From contig NZ_JBKEIT010000005.1 of NCBI RefSeq assembly GCF_046365375.1, positions 310,001 to 374,000 on the forward strand: a DNA stretch of 64,000 nt, written 5' to 3'. A program made the position numbers and the translations under genes. Numbering within the stretch: position 1 is the stretch's first letter; every line of letters begins with the position of its first letter. The notes under the pieces were generated by a model. That model worked only from the letters and a program-made list of their open reading frames with translations. It was not told the DNA's origin and did no database searches. Positions 1 through 9,790 of this stretch are shown piece after piece. The DNA comes from Butyricimonas muris. Its GTDB lineage: Bacteria > Bacteroidota > Bacteroidia > Bacteroidales > Marinifilaceae.

Positions 1-358
1 AATCCGTGCTGTAAGTAATCGTGATCGAGGGCGGATTACCGCTTTTCGCCGATATTCCATCATAAGACTTTAATATATAAGTAATCCATCTCACACTCGG
101 AATACTATCTGTGGGTGAAAAATAGAGTGTATTCAATACTTGTCGGGCGCATTCCTGTATAAATTGTTCGGGATGGGGAACGATGCGGGCGTATAATTCA
201 GCCCCTTCCGTTTCCGGCGACAAATTCCGGAACTCCACTTGTCCCACGTCATAGGCAGACCAATCCACAACTTCTCCCGCTTTCGGGCTATTCTTTTTGC
301 ATCCGCAGGAACTTGCCATTCCCAAGATACACCAACATATGATTATCTTTATATTCAT
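1..358 (-). CDS. Predicted secreted lipoprotein, 5' part only (basic-secretory-protein-like)
   Basis: The first 119 codons are present; the 3' end lies outside the window. The N-terminus has a hydrophobic stretch (IKIIICWCILGMA) ending in a Cys-containing segment (ASSCGC), which fits a lipoprotein signal. The mature part has a pattern seen in the Bacteroidetes basic secretory protein (BSP) family: a GAELYARIVPHPEQ-like segment followed by VRWITYILKSYDGISA and then a beta-strand pair. BSP proteins are putative secreted peptidases, but the metal motif would lie beyond the window edge, so the family call is from memory and tentative. Its ATG overlaps the stop codon of the GH92 gene (ATGA), so the two are probably translationally coupled and co-transcribed. 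Confidence 0.6.
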   Translation of the reverse strand, partial: MNIKIIICWCILGMASSCGCKKNSPKAGEVVDWSAYDVGQVEFRNLSPETEGAELYARIVPHPEQFIQECARQVLNTLYFSPTDSIPSVRWITYILKSYDGISAKSGNPPSITITYSTD

Positions 359-2682
359 CGTGTCAAGGAATAAGGTTTATTATCATCCGTGTAAATCCTA
401 TTTCGGTTGGGACGATTACTCATCTCAAACTCCAACATCCCTCCCGCCATGATATCCCGTTGGGTTATATAAGCCTTATCATACGGTTTCCCGTTCAACC
501 GGACAGCTTTCACGTATCGGTTTTTGTCATCCACTTTCGACGCACGCACCTCAAACGTGTTGCCATTCTCCAAACGTATTTTCATGTAGGGCAGGTAAGG
601 AGCACCCAACACGTATTGATCCGTCCCGGGACAGACAGGATAAAATCCTAAAGCCGAGAAGATATACCAAGCAGACATCTGCCCGCAATCGTCGTTACCG
701 CATAACCCGTCGATTTTATTCCTGTACATACGGTTCATCACTTCCCGCACCCGGAACTGCGTCTTCCAAGGTTGAGAAGTCCAAGCGTACAAATACAACA
801 CGTGATGGCTGGGTTCATTCCCGTGCACGTAATTCCCCATTAACCCCTCTTCCGTGATGTCCTCCGTATCGGCATAATATTTTTCCGGAAGATGCATCGT
901 GAACAAGCTATCCAACCGTTCGGCAAAACGCTTTTCCCCTCCCGTCAAACGGATCAACCCGTTTACATCGTGCGGCACGTGCAACGAGTAATTCCACGAA
1001 TTACCCTCGATAAATCCTTCGCCATGCGTGCCCAACGGATCGAACGGCTCTTTCCAGCTCCCGTCGGATAAGCGGGGACGTGCAAATCCCAAACGTTCGT
1101 CAAACAGATTACGGTAATTCATCGCCCGGCTTTCGTATTCGTGAGCCATATTCTCGTTCCCCGCCGCCTTCGCCGTCCGATATATCGCCCAATCGTCATA
1201 CGCGTTCTCCAGCGTGATTGAAGCACCATTCCCGTCTTTATCCACGGGCACGTACCCCTTTTCCACGTATTCACGGGTATGCTGGTAATACGGAATATTC
1301 GAACTGTTCTTCATCGCCTCCAATACCAACGCCGTATCCAGTTCGATACCTTTCGCCACGGCATCCGCCACGACGGCAACCCCGTGATAAGCGATCATAC
1401 ACCAGTTCTCGTTACCCATATGCGACCACACGGGCAAAGCCTTGTGTACACTCTGCCGGTAATGCTCCAACATGGACATCACCATATCCCGGTTCCGCTC
1501 CCGGTTGATCACATTAAACAACGGGTGCAAAGCCCGATAGGTATCCCACAAAGAAAAAACGGTATAATTGGTAAAACCTTCCGCCTGATGAATCATGTGA
1601 TCCACACCCCGGTACTGTCCATCCACGTCCATGTAAACAGACGGATTTATCATCGTGTGGTACAACGAGGTATATAACATACACAACTCGTCATGACTTC
1701 CTCGAGCCTCAATCACCGAAAGCTCCTTGTTCCATTTCTCTCCGGCACGTGCCGCCAACGTTTCAAAGTCAACACCTGCCGCTTCCGCCTGTAAGTTTTT
1801 CAACGCACCTTCCGTGCTCACGCACGAAAGAGCCACCTTAACCTCCAGTTCCGGGCTATCGTGTAAGTCGAAATCAAAATATGCCACAATGCCCCTACCG
1901 CCCATTTCCGGGAAATTGTGTTTCTCATCAAACCGACGCCAAAAACCTTTATAGTCCACCTCCTCGAAATTCTCGTGCCCGTAATTCCGTATCGGTTTGG
2001 AGAACGTTATCGCGAAATAAGTGTAATTCGTCCGAGCCCATCCCCTCGTGATCCGGTATCCTGTTAATAAGGTATCATTTTCCACCCGGAGATTCGCCCA
2101 CAATACCTTCCCGTCATAATTATATATTCCGTGCAACAAATCCACTATCACATGACCTTCTTCCACTCCTGACGGATAAGTATATTTGTGAATCCCCACC
2201 CGTTCCGTCGCTGTCAACTGCACTTTCACGTCATAATCCTGCAACATCACCTCGTAATAGCCGGGTAAGGCTTTTTCCTGATCGTGCGAAAACCGGGAAC
2301 GATACCCCTCTTCCGGCTGTTCCGCCGTACCGGGAATTAATTTCAATTCCCCGACTGTCGGCATCAAAAGCACATCACCTAAATCCGAATGTCCCGTCCC
2401 GCTCAAATGTGTGTGACTGAACCCGACAATCGTCGGATCATCATACTGGTATCCGGCACAATATCGATAAGTATCTTTCCGGTAAACACCATCAATATTA
2501 TGCGGCACGTTCTCCGTATCGGGACTTAACTGTACCGCACCATACGGAACACAAGCCCCCGGGAAAGTATGTCCCATGCTTTTCGTCCCGATAAAAGGAT
2601 TCACGTAATCCACCGGACTTTTCTTTTCTTCTTCATTTACCAGCATAGTTCCCAGACACAATAAAAGTACGTTCAATTTCAT
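355..2682 (-). CDS. GH92 family alpha-mannosidase
   Basis: A 775-residue protein, the normal length for glycoside hydrolase family 92. These are calcium-dependent exo-acting alpha-mannosidases (mostly alpha-1,2) that trim N-glycans or yeast mannan in the periplasm or at the cell surface. Family landmarks are the N-terminal VDYVNPFIGT, the GHTFPGACVPYGAVQLSPDT block, the VHGNEPSHHVLYLYAW block with the presumed catalytic acid Glu623, and GNDDCGQMSAWYIFSALGFYP near the C-terminus. A short hydrophobic leader (MKLNVLLLCLGTMLV) suggests export. It sits after the terminator that ends the SusC/SusD-protease operon, so it may be a separate unit with the coupled lipoprotein gene. Linkage specificity cannot be read from sequence. 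Confidence 0.95.
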   Translation of the reverse strand: MKLNVLLLCLGTMLVNEEEKKSPVDYVNPFIGTKSMGHTFPGACVPYGAVQLSPDTENVPHNIDGVYRKDTYRYCAGYQYDDPTIVGFSHTHLSGTGHSDLGDVLLMPTVGELKLIPGTAEQPEEGYRSRFSHDQEKALPGYYEVMLQDYDVKVQLTATERVGIHKYTYPSGVEEGHVIVDLLHGIYNYDGKVLWANLRVENDTLLTGYRITRGWARTNYTYFAITFSKPIRNYGHENFEEVDYKGFWRRFDEKHNFPEMGGRGIVAYFDFDLHDSPELEVKVALSCVSTEGALKNLQAEAAGVDFETLAARAGEKWNKELSVIEARGSHDELCMLYTSLYHTMINPSVYMDVDGQYRGVDHMIHQAEGFTNYTVFSLWDTYRALHPLFNVINRERNRDMVMSMLEHYRQSVHKALPVWSHMGNENWCMIAYHGVAVVADAVAKGIELDTALVLEAMKNSSNIPYYQHTREYVEKGYVPVDKDGNGASITLENAYDDWAIYRTAKAAGNENMAHEYESRAMNYRNLFDERLGFARPRLSDGSWKEPFDPLGTHGEGFIEGNSWNYSLHVPHDVNGLIRLTGGEKRFAERLDSLFTMHLPEKYYADTEDITEEGLMGNYVHGNEPSHHVLYLYAWTSQPWKTQFRVREVMNRMYRNKIDGLCGNDDCGQMSAWYIFSALGFYPVCPGTDQYVLGAPYLPYMKIRLENGNTFEVRASKVDDKNRYVKAVRLNGKPYDKAYITQRDIMAGGMLEFEMSNRPNRNRIYTDDNKPYSLTR

Positions 2683-2753
2683 CTCATCAGCATTAATTAA
2701 AATTTCCTGTTACTCGACTACTTTAAAAAGACACTCGAATACCCCAAAAGGGT

Positions 2754-2789
2754 GAAAAAAAGTTGCAATATTTCTGGCATATTGCAACT
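2754..2789 (-). terminator. Strong intrinsic terminator between the protease operon and GH92
   Basis: An 11-bp perfect stem (AGTTGCAATAT / ATATTGCAACT) with a 7-nt loop. On the minus strand it is followed directly by seven T residues. On the plus strand it is followed by TCTCTTTTT, so it could work in both directions. It lies 21 bp past the stop codon of the DUF5117-type gene at 2810 and 70 bp before the GH92 start. Confidence 0.88.
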
Positions 2790-2809
2790 CTCTTTTTAAA
2801 CAACTTTCT

Positions 2810-5395
2810 CTAACGAATACCTTCTACATCCAAAGCCTGTCTGATTTTATAATGTAAATACTCGTAATAGTCCTTCATTTCTCCCGTGCTTGTTTTCATG
2901 GCATTATTCACCATACCATCGATTTTCAGCAACATTTGGTAAAAGACATGAGAACGTGACAATGTATTTACCTTAATCCCCTCTTGCGCATAGAATCCAC
3001 TAATATTTTCTACCTGCATCCGCTCCATCTTTTCACAAAGAATAGGGTCATAAACTTGTCTGCCACTGCTTATTCCCTGTGCCAACGCTTTCGTGTGTGC
3101 ATCCAGTTTCGCGGCATCTTCCGTTACCGTCGAAGAAGCAATCACAGCAGCCAAGAAAGCCATCTGGAAATCCCTTTCCAACGGATCCAATTTTCTACGT
3201 TTTATGGTACCCTCCCACACCATCCGGTACAATTCATCCATGTACTCGTCCGCGGTATATCCCCCGCTTGCCTTACGGGAACTCATAATAACCATATACC
3301 AACGGGAAAATAACAATCCAAAAATATCCATCCGTTTTTGTTGCACGGCGGAAGAGCTCACCCGCAGGTCATGTCTTAATTCTTGATTATCCAACCATTC
3401 CAAATCTTTAGCCTGTGCCAACAAGAAATTAATGGCTTCCCGTTGTTTGGCTTTAGGAACAACCGCATAATGCTGTACATTCTCATCGCTATTACCTTCA
3501 TTGATATACATACCGCCGATATAGGATGCAATCCGGTTCAACCCGTCCATATACCGTCCTTGTATAAAAACATACAACTTATTTTGGAGTTCCAGTGTTT
3601 TATCCTCTTCGGCAAACCATTCGCGACAATGAGCCATCGACTTTTTCAGATTCTTTATCAGATATTCCCCCGCTTTAACATGATCGTTTCCCAAATCCTC
3701 ACTCAATATTCGGGGATCGTAAACATTCGAGGTAAAAGGGGTATGCCCGTATGTTTTAGCTATATCCAGACGGGATTCTTTAATCCAACGATCCAAAGTA
3801 TCACGTTCCTCGTCCGCATTCTTCACCCCTCGAATCGGTTTATACAACCATTCTATGGCGTAATAATCGTATTCCCCCAGCTTGTCTTGTACCAGCATCA
3901 CGCCATTTTTCACGTCTTCTTCCTGAGCGACATAATTATACGGCACCATATCCATTATCGAGGGTGACAACCCGTGTTCCCTCGTGAAAGTCGCGGAACG
4001 CAACGAATCAACCGGGTAAACAGAAGATGCCCGCAAATTGGATCTCAATCCCAAACACGAACCGATCTCCCGAATCATCTGACTCTTTATCAATTGTCCC
4101 ATCACCTCCTCTGACAAAACAGCTTTACGTGCTTCCGGATCTGCCGCCATCGTGTATAGAAGCCTGTCCCGATGCAGTATGAACAAAAAATGATGATGTA
4201 AATACAACGATGCGTTAAGAATCTCCCCGCTCCGGTTATCCACCAGCATAGATTGTTGGGGACGATACATATTCGGAGAGGTCGGAGAATAACGAATCAC
4301 AGAATGTTGAATATTCCCCGCGTCAAAATCTGAAGTTCCGGGAAAAGGAACAGCACGCAGTACATTTTTAAACCCGATACGTTCGAAAGCCTTATTCCAC
4401 TCTTCAATACCCGCACGAACATATTTCGTCCAACTTTCCGGCATCAACGTATCCAAGTAAAAAACGATCGGCTTTTTCGGTTCCACGACCTGCCCGGCCC
4501 AATAAGCGACCTCGTCACTCGGCTCCACTCGCCAACGTCTGGCTAGATGCTTCTTTGTCAATATTGATTTTTCTTTCCCGATTTCGGGAATTGTCACGAA
4601 ACTTACCCCAATCCTAGAATCAGCATAACGAGGTGTCATTTTATCTTCGGGCAGAACCACCAACATTTTATTAAATGTTACGGAAACTTTTATATTCTGT
4701 CTTGTTACAGAGCCTACCACGATATGATCCACATCATACCCCGATTCACAAACCACGGTAACGCTCCGTCCATCCGCCTTGACCTCTTGAAACAAATTCC
4801 GGTTCGCTTTATACTTTTGATTCCGCCCGACGAATCCCCATACAGAATTGGCAGCCTGAACGGAAAACGGATTCGTGAACGCCGTGTGTTCCAAGAAAAA
4901 AGATGTCATATTCAACACCACGGCACGATTATCCGGCGTGTAAGTCTCTATTTTAAACGTAGCGTACACCCCCGGCATAAAAGATTTCTCTAAAGCACTC
5001 TCCATGTTAGCATCTCCACTACCGTTACCGACAGGAGCACCTTGCCGCAAACGAGCCTGCACGTGATTTCCCTCTTTCGTGAACACGAACACTTGAGGAG
5101 TCCCGGCAAATTGCCCGACAACTCCCTCTCCGTTATCACTCGTGTTCTCTATCGACGAAGCGAATAACATATCCTTGCCCAACAAATCCAAGGGAAACTC
5201 CACGTATACATTTCCCCCCGCGTAATGAATCGTCATTACACCCTTTGCCGTCTTTACACTCTTACCATCAAAGAGTTTCTGATAAGCCGAATTTTTATTC
5301 TTACCCGTATCCTTCTTCTCCCGCACCATCCCGCTGCCCTCGAACGGACACAGAACTATCGAAAGAAGAAACACTATATATATGATATTTTTCAT
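2810..5395 (-). CDS. DUF5117/DUF5118-type zincin homologue with a destroyed zinc site (pseudo-protease)
   Basis: A secreted paralogue of the next gene upstream and collinear with it over its whole length. It has a signal peptide from MKNIIYIVFLLSIVLC (an in-frame ATG at 5422 is possible but less natural), an N-terminal SAYQKLFDGKS segment, the central DUF5117-like domain and a C-terminal helical region. Intact members of this metzincin-like family carry HExxHxxGxxH. Here the equivalent segment (positions 4040-4072) reads REIGSCLGLRS, so all three zinc-ligand histidines are replaced (by R, S and S) while Glu, Gly and the downstream SIMDM Met-turn are kept. The reading frame is intact and long, which argues for a retained non-catalytic role such as substrate binding or partner regulation. 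That role is inference. Confidence 0.85.
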   Translation of the reverse strand: MKNIIYIVFLLSIVLCPFEGSGMVREKKDTGKNKNSAYQKLFDGKSVKTAKGVMTIHYAGGNVYVEFPLDLLGKDMLFASSIENTSDNGEGVVGQFAGTPQVFVFTKEGNHVQARLRQGAPVGNGSGDANMESALEKSFMPGVYATFKIETYTPDNRAVVLNMTSFFLEHTAFTNPFSVQAANSVWGFVGRNQKYKANRNLFQEVKADGRSVTVVCESGYDVDHIVVGSVTRQNIKVSVTFNKMLVVLPEDKMTPRYADSRIGVSFVTIPEIGKEKSILTKKHLARRWRVEPSDEVAYWAGQVVEPKKPIVFYLDTLMPESWTKYVRAGIEEWNKAFERIGFKNVLRAVPFPGTSDFDAGNIQHSVIRYSPTSPNMYRPQQSMLVDNRSGEILNASLYLHHHFLFILHRDRLLYTMAADPEARKAVLSEEVMGQLIKSQMIREIGSCLGLRSNLRASSVYPVDSLRSATFTREHGLSPSIMDMVPYNYVAQEEDVKNGVMLVQDKLGEYDYYAIEWLYKPIRGVKNADEERDTLDRWIKESRLDIAKTYGHTPFTSNVYDPRILSEDLGNDHVKAGEYLIKNLKKSMAHCREWFAEEDKTLELQNKLYVFIQGRYMDGLNRIASYIGGMYINEGNSDENVQHYAVVPKAKQREAINFLLAQAKDLEWLDNQELRHDLRVSSSAVQQKRMDIFGLLFSRWYMVIMSSRKASGGYTADEYMDELYRMVWEGTIKRRKLDPLERDFQMAFLAAVIASSTVTEDAAKLDAHTKALAQGISSGRQVYDPILCEKMERMQVENISGFYAQEGIKVNTLSRSHVFYQMLLKIDGMVNNAMKTSTGEMKDYYEYLHYKIRQALDVEGIR

Positions 5396-5427
5396 GACAA
5401 CTAGTTTACTGTTAATAATCACCCGTC

Positions 5428-8037
5428 TCAGTTATTCTTAAAAACCTTCTCCAATTTATAAACCAACAACTGATAATGCAATCGAGTATCTTCTGTTGCC
5501 GTATTCATCCGGCTTTTCAATAAAGCCAAGGTCTTTTTCAACATCAAAAAACAATCCGTCCCGATAGAAACATTCGGTCTGTTCAGGTTCGTCGTTCTAC
5601 CGAAACCGCTAATTTCCTCCGGAGCGAAACAACATCCCCTACGCGCGAACATACCCAGATATTCGCTAGGCAAGTCGCCATAAATATTCCGGCTATTCTC
5701 TTGCACGTAATCCATAACCTCAATCATCCCGTCACGGGAAAACGCAAAAGGCGAGCCGCCCATTCCTTTCACTTCCACGCCGGAAGCAGACACCAAAAAC
5801 GATAAATACTTGATTTGTAATCGTTTTTCAATCTCAGACAGAGAATTTCTCTTCTTGGTAGGAGCCATGATAAATTCATATAAATCATTCATATACTCCC
5901 GAGTAGAATAAGCCTCCTCTTTCGACTGTTCCATGCACACGGCTAACGCATTCAACCGGGACAATAGTCCCCTGAAAATAGCATTTTCCATATCTCCCGA
6001 AATATCGCTCATCAACGGCAGACCATCCTTGAAATCCTTCGCATCAATCCAAGCCATCTCTTTCAACTGATCCAACAAAAACACCAAAGCCTCCTTTTGT
6101 CTGGCTTTAGGAACTAAAGCATAAGCAGGTATCGGATCCCCGGCATATTTTTCATTCAAGTAAATACCGCCGATATTAAAAATAACATTATTCAAATACC
6201 TGAAATACTGCATTACAATCTCGTTATAAATCTGTTGGCGAAACGCATAATCTTTATCTTCTGCCCCTACCCATTCATTCAGGTTTGCCAAAATATATTT
6301 CAAATTCTTTATCCCATACGCAGATGATTTCATCGGATCATTTCCCAAGTCTTCCTCGAAAGAACTCGGATCCCAACGAGAATTTATCTGCTGTCTTCCA
6401 TAGCGATATACAGGATCGCCCGCTTTCTCGCCAATCCAACGATCCAGAACAGGCACTTCCTCGTCCGTGGTCTTCTCGTCCAACAAAGGCGTGTACAACC
6501 ATTTTATCGTGAAATAATCATACAAACCCAAATGAGGCGGCGTCAACTTCACACCCCTCTCCTTATCTCCCGGTTGTGCCACGTAATTGTTCCGGGCATA
6601 ATCCATGATTGAATGAGTTGTCCCGTATTTTTGCGTGTAAGAAGGCGAACGCAAAGAATCTGTGGGGATTGCGGCAGAAGCACTCATGTTATGCATAAAA
6701 CCCAGACAATGACCTACCTCGTGCGCAATAGCGTAACGGATGCTCTCACCCAATAATTCTTCCGGCAACTGCATCCGCCGCACGTCAGCATCCGCCTGAG
6801 CCGTCTGTACGAATCGCCAATTTTGAATCAATTGAGCTATATTGTGATAAAAATAAACCGAAGCATTGATAATCTCTCCCGTCCGGGGATCTGTCCACGA
6901 GGGGCCCATAGCGTTAGGTGTCCACGAGGGAGAATAGCGTACACAAGAATATTTCAGATTTTCCGGATCAAATTCCGGATCATTCTCCGGGAAATCCTTG
7001 GCTATAATCGCATTTTTCAAACCGATCTTTTCAAAGGCTTTCTGCCATTCTTCTACCCCTTGCTTGATGTATTTCTTCCAACTCTCCGGGAATGCGTTAT
7101 CCACGTAAAACACAATCGGTTTCTTCACCTCCGTCAATTGTCCGGCACGATAAGCCGCCTCATCCGCAGGTTCAAGCCGCCAACGATTAGCATAGTAACG
7201 AAAATCGACACCACTCTTTTTTGAATTAAATTCATATTTTGCCTGATAGAATATAGCAATACGGGGATCTGCCATACGGGGACGCATCGGTTCTTCCGGC
7301 AACAAAATAAAACTACGTGTCATCACCGCGGTAAAAGGTACTTTCTGAAACAATACCCGCTCTTGATTCCGCACGGTAACCAAATAACTCAAAGAAGAGC
7401 GTATGCTAAAATTATCCTCGAAAGCCTTAATTTCCCCGATAAATGAATTTTTCTTCACAAACTCCTTGTCCACCCGACGCCTGCCACTATTGATCGGTGC
7501 GAACTGGGAAAAGGGAGATAATCCCTCGTTATCACTCAATAAAAAATCGGTCAAATCCAGCACGACTGCCGTACTGTCTTCCGAGTACACCTTCACCGGA
7601 AGATTCAAAATAATAGCCGGCTTGAAACTCTCTTCCAAACGTTTCCTTATACTCTCCTCCGTGGTATAATATACCGCACTCACCTCCCGCAAACTAATTA
7701 TCGAGTCTTGGCGGGTAAACACCACGTGCAGCGGTTCTTTAGGTTTCTCTCCCACGCTCCCGAAATCATTATTCGTGATTTCGCTAATCGTCGAACCAAG
7801 CAACATCTCTTTCCCCAACAAATTCAACGGTAACTCGAAATAGATCTTCCCGTCCATTTTGTGCAACGTGATTAAACCTCGCTTTGTTTCGCACGACTTC
7901 CCCTTAAAAAAGCGTTGGTAAGCACTTTCCGTTTTTACCTCTTTGGTCGCTTGTTTCTTCTTCCGCCCTTTACCCTCTGCAGACACAACACTCAAAGAAA
8001 GAAATATTAATACAAATACAATTGATTTCAATATCAT
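5428..8037 (-). CDS. Secreted zinc-dependent metalloprotease, DUF5117/DUF5118 family
   Basis: A large exported metallopeptidase with a signal peptide from MILKSIVFVLIFLSLSVVSA (an in-frame ATG at 8061 would add eight residues before it). It shares the SAYQRFFKGKS start with the paralogue downstream. The catalytic motif at 6691-6723 is complete: HEVGHCLGFMH, i.e. HExxHxxGxxH, followed by SIMDYARNNYVAQ as a Met-turn. This is the metzincin arrangement with three His ligands and a catalytic Glu. It lies in the SusC/SusD operon downstream of the PKD-like gene and only 32 bp before the start of its inactive paralogue. The context suggests it cleaves a protein or glycoprotein brought to the cell surface by the uptake system; the substrate is unknown. 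Confidence 0.92.
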   Translation of the reverse strand: MILKSIVFVLIFLSLSVVSAEGKGRKKKQATKEVKTESAYQRFFKGKSCETKRGLITLHKMDGKIYFELPLNLLGKEMLLGSTISEITNNDFGSVGEKPKEPLHVVFTRQDSIISLREVSAVYYTTEESIRKRLEESFKPAIILNLPVKVYSEDSTAVVLDLTDFLLSDNEGLSPFSQFAPINSGRRRVDKEFVKKNSFIGEIKAFEDNFSIRSSLSYLVTVRNQERVLFQKVPFTAVMTRSFILLPEEPMRPRMADPRIAIFYQAKYEFNSKKSGVDFRYYANRWRLEPADEAAYRAGQLTEVKKPIVFYVDNAFPESWKKYIKQGVEEWQKAFEKIGLKNAIIAKDFPENDPEFDPENLKYSCVRYSPSWTPNAMGPSWTDPRTGEIINASVYFYHNIAQLIQNWRFVQTAQADADVRRMQLPEELLGESIRYAIAHEVGHCLGFMHNMSASAAIPTDSLRSPSYTQKYGTTHSIMDYARNNYVAQPGDKERGVKLTPPHLGLYDYFTIKWLYTPLLDEKTTDEEVPVLDRWIGEKAGDPVYRYGRQQINSRWDPSSFEEDLGNDPMKSSAYGIKNLKYILANLNEWVGAEDKDYAFRQQIYNEIVMQYFRYLNNVIFNIGGIYLNEKYAGDPIPAYALVPKARQKEALVFLLDQLKEMAWIDAKDFKDGLPLMSDISGDMENAIFRGLLSRLNALAVCMEQSKEEAYSTREYMNDLYEFIMAPTKKRNSLSEIEKRLQIKYLSFLVSASGVEVKGMGGSPFAFSRDGMIEVMDYVQENSRNIYGDLPSEYLGMFARRGCCFAPEEISGFGRTTNLNRPNVSIGTDCFLMLKKTLALLKSRMNTATEDTRLHYQLLVYKLEKVFKNN

Positions 8038-8193
8038 AACTTCAATATTTAAACATCCCAATTAATTTTTGATTCTCCCGTTTGTACCACAATTCCATTT
8101 ATATTCCAAATCTCTTTCTACACAACAATCCCTTCTGACATAGAAATACTATTCAGCATAAAAAGTATAAATAACTGTGTTACAATACCGGAG

Positions 8194-8232
8194 TAGTTTT
8201 CTAAAATCGGGTAAACCGATTTTAGAAAACTA
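8194..8232. other. Perfect 17-bp hairpin between PKD-like and protease genes
   Basis: The arm TAGTTTTCTAAAATCGG pairs without mismatch to CCGATTTTAGAAAACTA around a 5-nt loop. No T-tract follows on either strand, so it is not a classical terminator. It lies just after the stop of the PKD-like gene inside a 203-bp gap, the widest gap in the leftward operon. The likely roles are an mRNA 3'-end stabiliser or a processing site that gives the SusC/SusD part and the protease part different message levels. Confidence 0.7.
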
Positions 8233-8240
8233 TACTGCAA

Positions 8241-9776
8241 TTACATATCCCGACCTGATAATTTATATTTGTAAATCACATCGGCAATCCGACCGAAACC
8301 GCCCTGTTCATACAGCACGACAGGCTCACCCGCTTTCAATACCGAATCTTCAACGTTAAACAGGATGAACGTCCCGTCTTCCAGTCCTACCCCCAGCTCC
8401 TTATTCCCTTCGGCTGGGTGCATCGCCATAATGGCACGTCCGTTCAAAGAGGTATAATGATATGATTTCCCGGTACTCAGATCGTAATAATACAATTCGT
8501 CATTATTCGCTCCCCCGGAGAAAAAAATGTAGGTACGATTTCTCAATATCCTGAAAATGCTTTTATCCGTCACGTATCCATCCGTCTTGCCGGAGAACGT
8601 CTGACATTTATCCAACGCATCCAACGTAATCACCCCCAACGCATTGGCTGCAATCCCGAATGTTTCCACTTTCCAATCGTCCCCGTCCCGTAAAATCAAG
8701 GCATACTTTGTACTTCCTTGCATGGTGCCACCGTAAGCCGCACCGTATACCAACTCATAATCACCCAAATTATTCACCGGAATAAAACCGGCAGGATAAG
8801 TCCCCGTGTACTGCAACTCCCTGTACTCTTCTGCCGTCGTGTAATAAGCACTTCTCACGTGAATCAGCCGCCCGTTCAACTCGTCATACAAAAGAAAATG
8901 CTTGAGATACTGGTGTGCCGTTTCAATAATCTGACCGATTTTATACCCTTTATTAATATATACAGGAACATTATTGTAAGCCGCAGAGTGATACCCCATA
9001 CTCTTCGGGTCGTTGAAGAAACGGGTATAAATTTTCCCATCCTCACTCAACACGATATTCATGTAGAACGGGTAAAACGCAGATACCAATTTAAAATTCT
9101 CCGGGGGATTTCCTCCCACGAACTCCTCACGGGTCAATACCTCTTTCTCGTTCGTGTTACCGTTCAATTCCACGGGTCCCTGCCCGCCATTCTGAATAAC
9201 CAGCAACTCCGACCATTTACAATAATTAGTCGCATTCCAAAAGAAATGCTGAACCAATTTCACCGGTTCCGAACCCATATCCTCCCCGTTTGCCTCCCGG
9301 TACAAATCATAATAAGCATGATACTCTTCATCTTGGGAAACACTAGGTAAATTTATATGCCCCAGTTTTGACACCCCGCCTTCTTCATACAGGATAGAGA
9401 ACCCCGATTGATACACCGTCGCCGCAACAATGGACATCGTGCCACTATACACTTTCCCATTACGGTTATCCTTCAAGGCTAACCGGCAGGCATACGTTTT
9501 TGCTTGTTCCGGGGTAAATTCCAAAACCCGCTCCGTGGAAACGACCTCATAATCAACACGCCACTCGTACGAGAAATCCGTGGAGTCACCTTCACCAAAC
9601 CGGATTTTAGGCTCAACCTTCACTTCATCATGCACAAAACAATTCACCGTGTAAGTTTCAAACGAAACCTTCGCGTCTCGTATCGCTTCGTATTTATAAT
9701 TACCTTCGTCTTTGATACAGGAAAACAATCCTACCATCATCAACAAAGACAGATATATTACATTTTTCATTTTCAT
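8241..9776 (-). CDS. PKD-like family surface lipoprotein
   Basis: A 511-residue predicted lipoprotein with signal MKMKNVIYLSLLMMVGLFSC (lipobox LFSC) followed by IKDEGNYKYEAI. The N-terminal ~100 residues resemble a PKD/Ig-like beta domain (FSYEWRV ... AKTYACRLALKDNRNGKVYSG). The rest is beta-rich with repeated GKIYTRFF / STKYALILRDGDDWK / ELYYYDLSTGKSY strands suggesting a propeller-like fold. Proteins of this kind regularly follow DUF4843 genes in SusC/SusD loci of Butyricimonas-like bacteria and are thought to act as accessory surface binding proteins. It follows the DUF4843 gene by 14 bp in the same operon. The precise ligand is not known. Confidence 0.82.
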   Translation of the reverse strand: MKMKNVIYLSLLMMVGLFSCIKDEGNYKYEAIRDAKVSFETYTVNCFVHDEVKVEPKIRFGEGDSTDFSYEWRVDYEVVSTERVLEFTPEQAKTYACRLALKDNRNGKVYSGTMSIVAATVYQSGFSILYEEGGVSKLGHINLPSVSQDEEYHAYYDLYREANGEDMGSEPVKLVQHFFWNATNYCKWSELLVIQNGGQGPVELNGNTNEKEVLTREEFVGGNPPENFKLVSAFYPFYMNIVLSEDGKIYTRFFNDPKSMGYHSAAYNNVPVYINKGYKIGQIIETAHQYLKHFLLYDELNGRLIHVRSAYYTTAEEYRELQYTGTYPAGFIPVNNLGDYELVYGAAYGGTMQGSTKYALILRDGDDWKVETFGIAANALGVITLDALDKCQTFSGKTDGYVTDKSIFRILRNRTYIFFSGGANNDELYYYDLSTGKSYHYTSLNGRAIMAMHPAEGNKELGVGLEDGTFILFNVEDSVLKAGEPVVLYEQGGFGRIADVIYKYKLSGRDM

Positions 9777-9790
9777 ATTCTATCGATTTA

